A stretch of 64,000 nt of DNA from an uncultured Eggerthellaceae bacterium (GTDB lineage Bacteria; Actinomycetota; Coriobacteriia; Coriobacteriales; Eggerthellaceae), in assembly GCA_910588905.1 (NCBI GenBank), contig CAJURZ010000007.1, positions 25,461 through 89,460 on the forward strand, read 5' to 3'. The translations under genes were made by a program, and so were the position numbers. Below are positions 63,330 through 64,000 of the stretch, piece after piece. The notes beneath the pieces are model-generated. The model was not told where the DNA came from, did not search any database, and saw nothing but the letters and a program-made list of their open reading frames with translations. Numbering within the stretch: the first letter of the stretch is position 1; each line of letters starts with the position of its first letter.

Positions 63330-63360
63330 CAAACAAGCAGCCTTGGGAACATGGCTGCTT
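63330..63360 (-). terminator. intrinsic terminator after tRNA-Trp
   Basis: Stem AAGCAGCC/GGCTGCTT (8 bp, 63335-63360) followed by GTTTG on the minus strand, between the tRNA and secE. Confidence 0.65.
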
Positions 63361-63374
63361 ATACCTTGAAAGAA

Positions 63375-63450
63375 TGGCACGCCAGGAAGGACTCGAACCC
63401 TCAACTTTCGGTTTTGGAGACCGACGCTCTACCAATTGAACTACTGGCGT
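63375..63450 (-). tRNA. tRNA-Trp (anticodon CCA)
   Basis: Minus strand, 76 nt with encoded CCA end. The acceptor stem ACGCCAG/CTGGCGT, the D arm, the anticodon stem TCGGT/ACCGA with loop CTCCAAA (anticodon CCA) and T loop TTCGAGT all fold correctly. It lies between rpmG and secE, a place known in many bacteria. Confidence 0.96.
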
Positions 63451-63475
63451 GTGCAAATCAGCTATCTGAACGAGC

Positions 63476-63625
63476 TTAGCGAGTCTCGCGATGCAGTGTA
63501 TGCTGCTGGCACCACTTGCAGTACTTCTTGAACTCGAGTCGCTCGGGATTATTCTGCTTATTCTTCGTGGTCGTATAGTTACGGCGCTTGCAGTCAGTGC
63601 ACGCCATCGTGACCAGGGTACGCAT
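63476..63625 (-). CDS. rpmG: 50S ribosomal protein bL33 (zinc type)
   Basis: The 49-residue protein has four zinc cysteines (Cys9, Cys12, Cys36, Cys39) in [10 protein letters not shown] and [15 protein letters not shown]. The ATG at 63625 has AGGAG 5 nt upstream. A start seven codons in (MACTDC) would give a shorter form. It follows tuf and precedes tRNA-Trp and secE. Confidence 0.93.
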   Translation of the reverse strand: MRTLVTMACTDCKRRNYTTTKNKQNNPERLEFKKYCKWCQQHTLHRETR

Positions 63626-63693
63626 TTGCTCTCCTTATGCCTTCATCTGTTGTTTCGAGCTTCGAAGATCTCCACATGGACGTCCTACGCATC

Positions 63694-63727
63694 AGACCGG
63701 GCCGCCCTGATAGGGCGAACCCGGTCT
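63694..63727 (-). other. large stem-loop between tuf and rpmG
   Basis: AGACCGGG/CCCGGTCT arms enclose a second stem GCCCT-ATC-AGGGC on the minus strand, 20 nt after tuf. No T tract follows, so it may be a processing or stability element or a partial terminator. Confidence 0.5.
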
Positions 63728-63746
63728 TGGATCCAAAAGCGATCAG

Positions 63747-64000
63747 CTATTTGATGATCTTGGTAACGCGGCCAGAGCCAACGGTGCGGCCACCCTCGCG
63801 GATAGCGAACTTGAGGCCCTCTTCCATGGCCACCGGGTGGATCAGCTCACCGGTGATGGTGACGTTGTCGCCCGGCATGACCATCTCAGTGCCCTCAGGC
63901 AGGTGAGCAACACCGGTGATGTCGGTGGTGCGGAAGTAGAACTGAGGACGATAGCCATCGAAGAACGGGGTGTGACGGCCGCCCTCGTCCTTGGTCAGGA
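63747..64000 (-). CDS. tuf: elongation factor Tu, N-terminal part outside window
   Basis: About 84 C-terminal residues are visible: [28 protein letters not shown], and the end [11 protein letters not shown] before TAG. This is domain 3 of EF-Tu, which binds aminoacyl-tRNA with domain 1. The sequence runs off the window at 64000. It precedes rpmG as in many actinobacteria. Confidence 0.97.
   Translation of the reverse strand, partial: LTKDEGGRHTPFFDGYRPQFYFRTTDITGVAHLPEGTEMVMPGDNVTITGELIHPVAMEEGLKFAIREGGRTVGSGRVTKIIK

Overview
This window looks like a chromosomal segment of a high-GC, anaerobic, gut- or oral-type actinobacterium, most likely a member of the Coriobacteriia. The placement is inference from gene order and protein character: a GlnR-type orphan regulator beside a glutamine-synthetase-like gene, an accC-gls24-nusB-xseB-dxs block, a class I desulfoferrodoxin (superoxide reductase), SARP-type regulation and an extended Rho. 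No phage, insertion sequence, CRISPR array or integrase was seen. Almost all genes lie on the minus strand; only three lie on the plus strand (a NifX-like protein near 24.8-25.2 kb, and an epimerase plus ROK-like pair at 57.1-59.7 kb).

Layout, read in the minus-strand transcription direction within each block. 8.7-0 kb: ABC-F ATPase, M50 protease, scpA, scpB, rluB, tyrA, aroA, cmk, plsC (cut by the window edge), nearly all overlapping or abutting. 10.4-8.8 kb: amt-glnB. 16.8-10.6 kb: a pyruvate-carboxylase-type carboxyltransferase fused to an AccB-like biotin domain, accC, gls24/asp23, nusB, xseB, dxs. 22.7-16.9 kb: ftsE, ftsX, S41 protease, rnr, efp. 24.6-22.8 kb: split transketolase. 29.1-25.3 kb: secA-prfB. 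31.8-29.2 kb: large SARP-like regulator with an unusual inverted repeat upstream. 38.5-32.1 kb: rplU, rpmA, obg, proB, proA, nadD, yqeK, rsfS. 43.3-38.6 kb: glnA-like, glnR-like, polA. 45.5-43.4 kb: zinc-ribbon protein, lgt, desulfoferrodoxin, rpmE. 49.1-45.6 kb: murA, LCP protein, NifU-like and Cys-rich small proteins. 50.9-49.2 kb: rpsB-tsf. 56.7-51.1 kb: transaldolase, rho, sppA and a very divergent MetRS-like protein. 64-59.8 kb: tuf (cut by the window edge), rpmG, tRNA-Trp, secE, nusG, rplK, rplA, nadK.

The window is mostly housekeeping, so the interesting signals are deviations inside core genes. (1) obg appears to start at an ATC codon right behind an intrinsic terminator. (2) The methionyl-tRNA-synthetase-like protein has lost or changed most class I catalytic motifs. 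(3) The glutamine-synthetase-like protein beside the GlnR-like regulator has lost conserved active-site residues, and PII lacks the modifiable Tyr51. (4) RF2 carries Ser-Pro-Thr instead of Ser-Pro-Phe. (5) Many translation and secretion proteins (bL21, bL31, uS2, SecE, Rho) carry long low-complexity tails. (6) A recurrent TAGAAT hexamer sits 30-80 nt upstream of several first-in-operon genes. Starts were chosen from Shine-Dalgarno spacing and family N-termini. No database search was run, so functional names rest on motif recognition.
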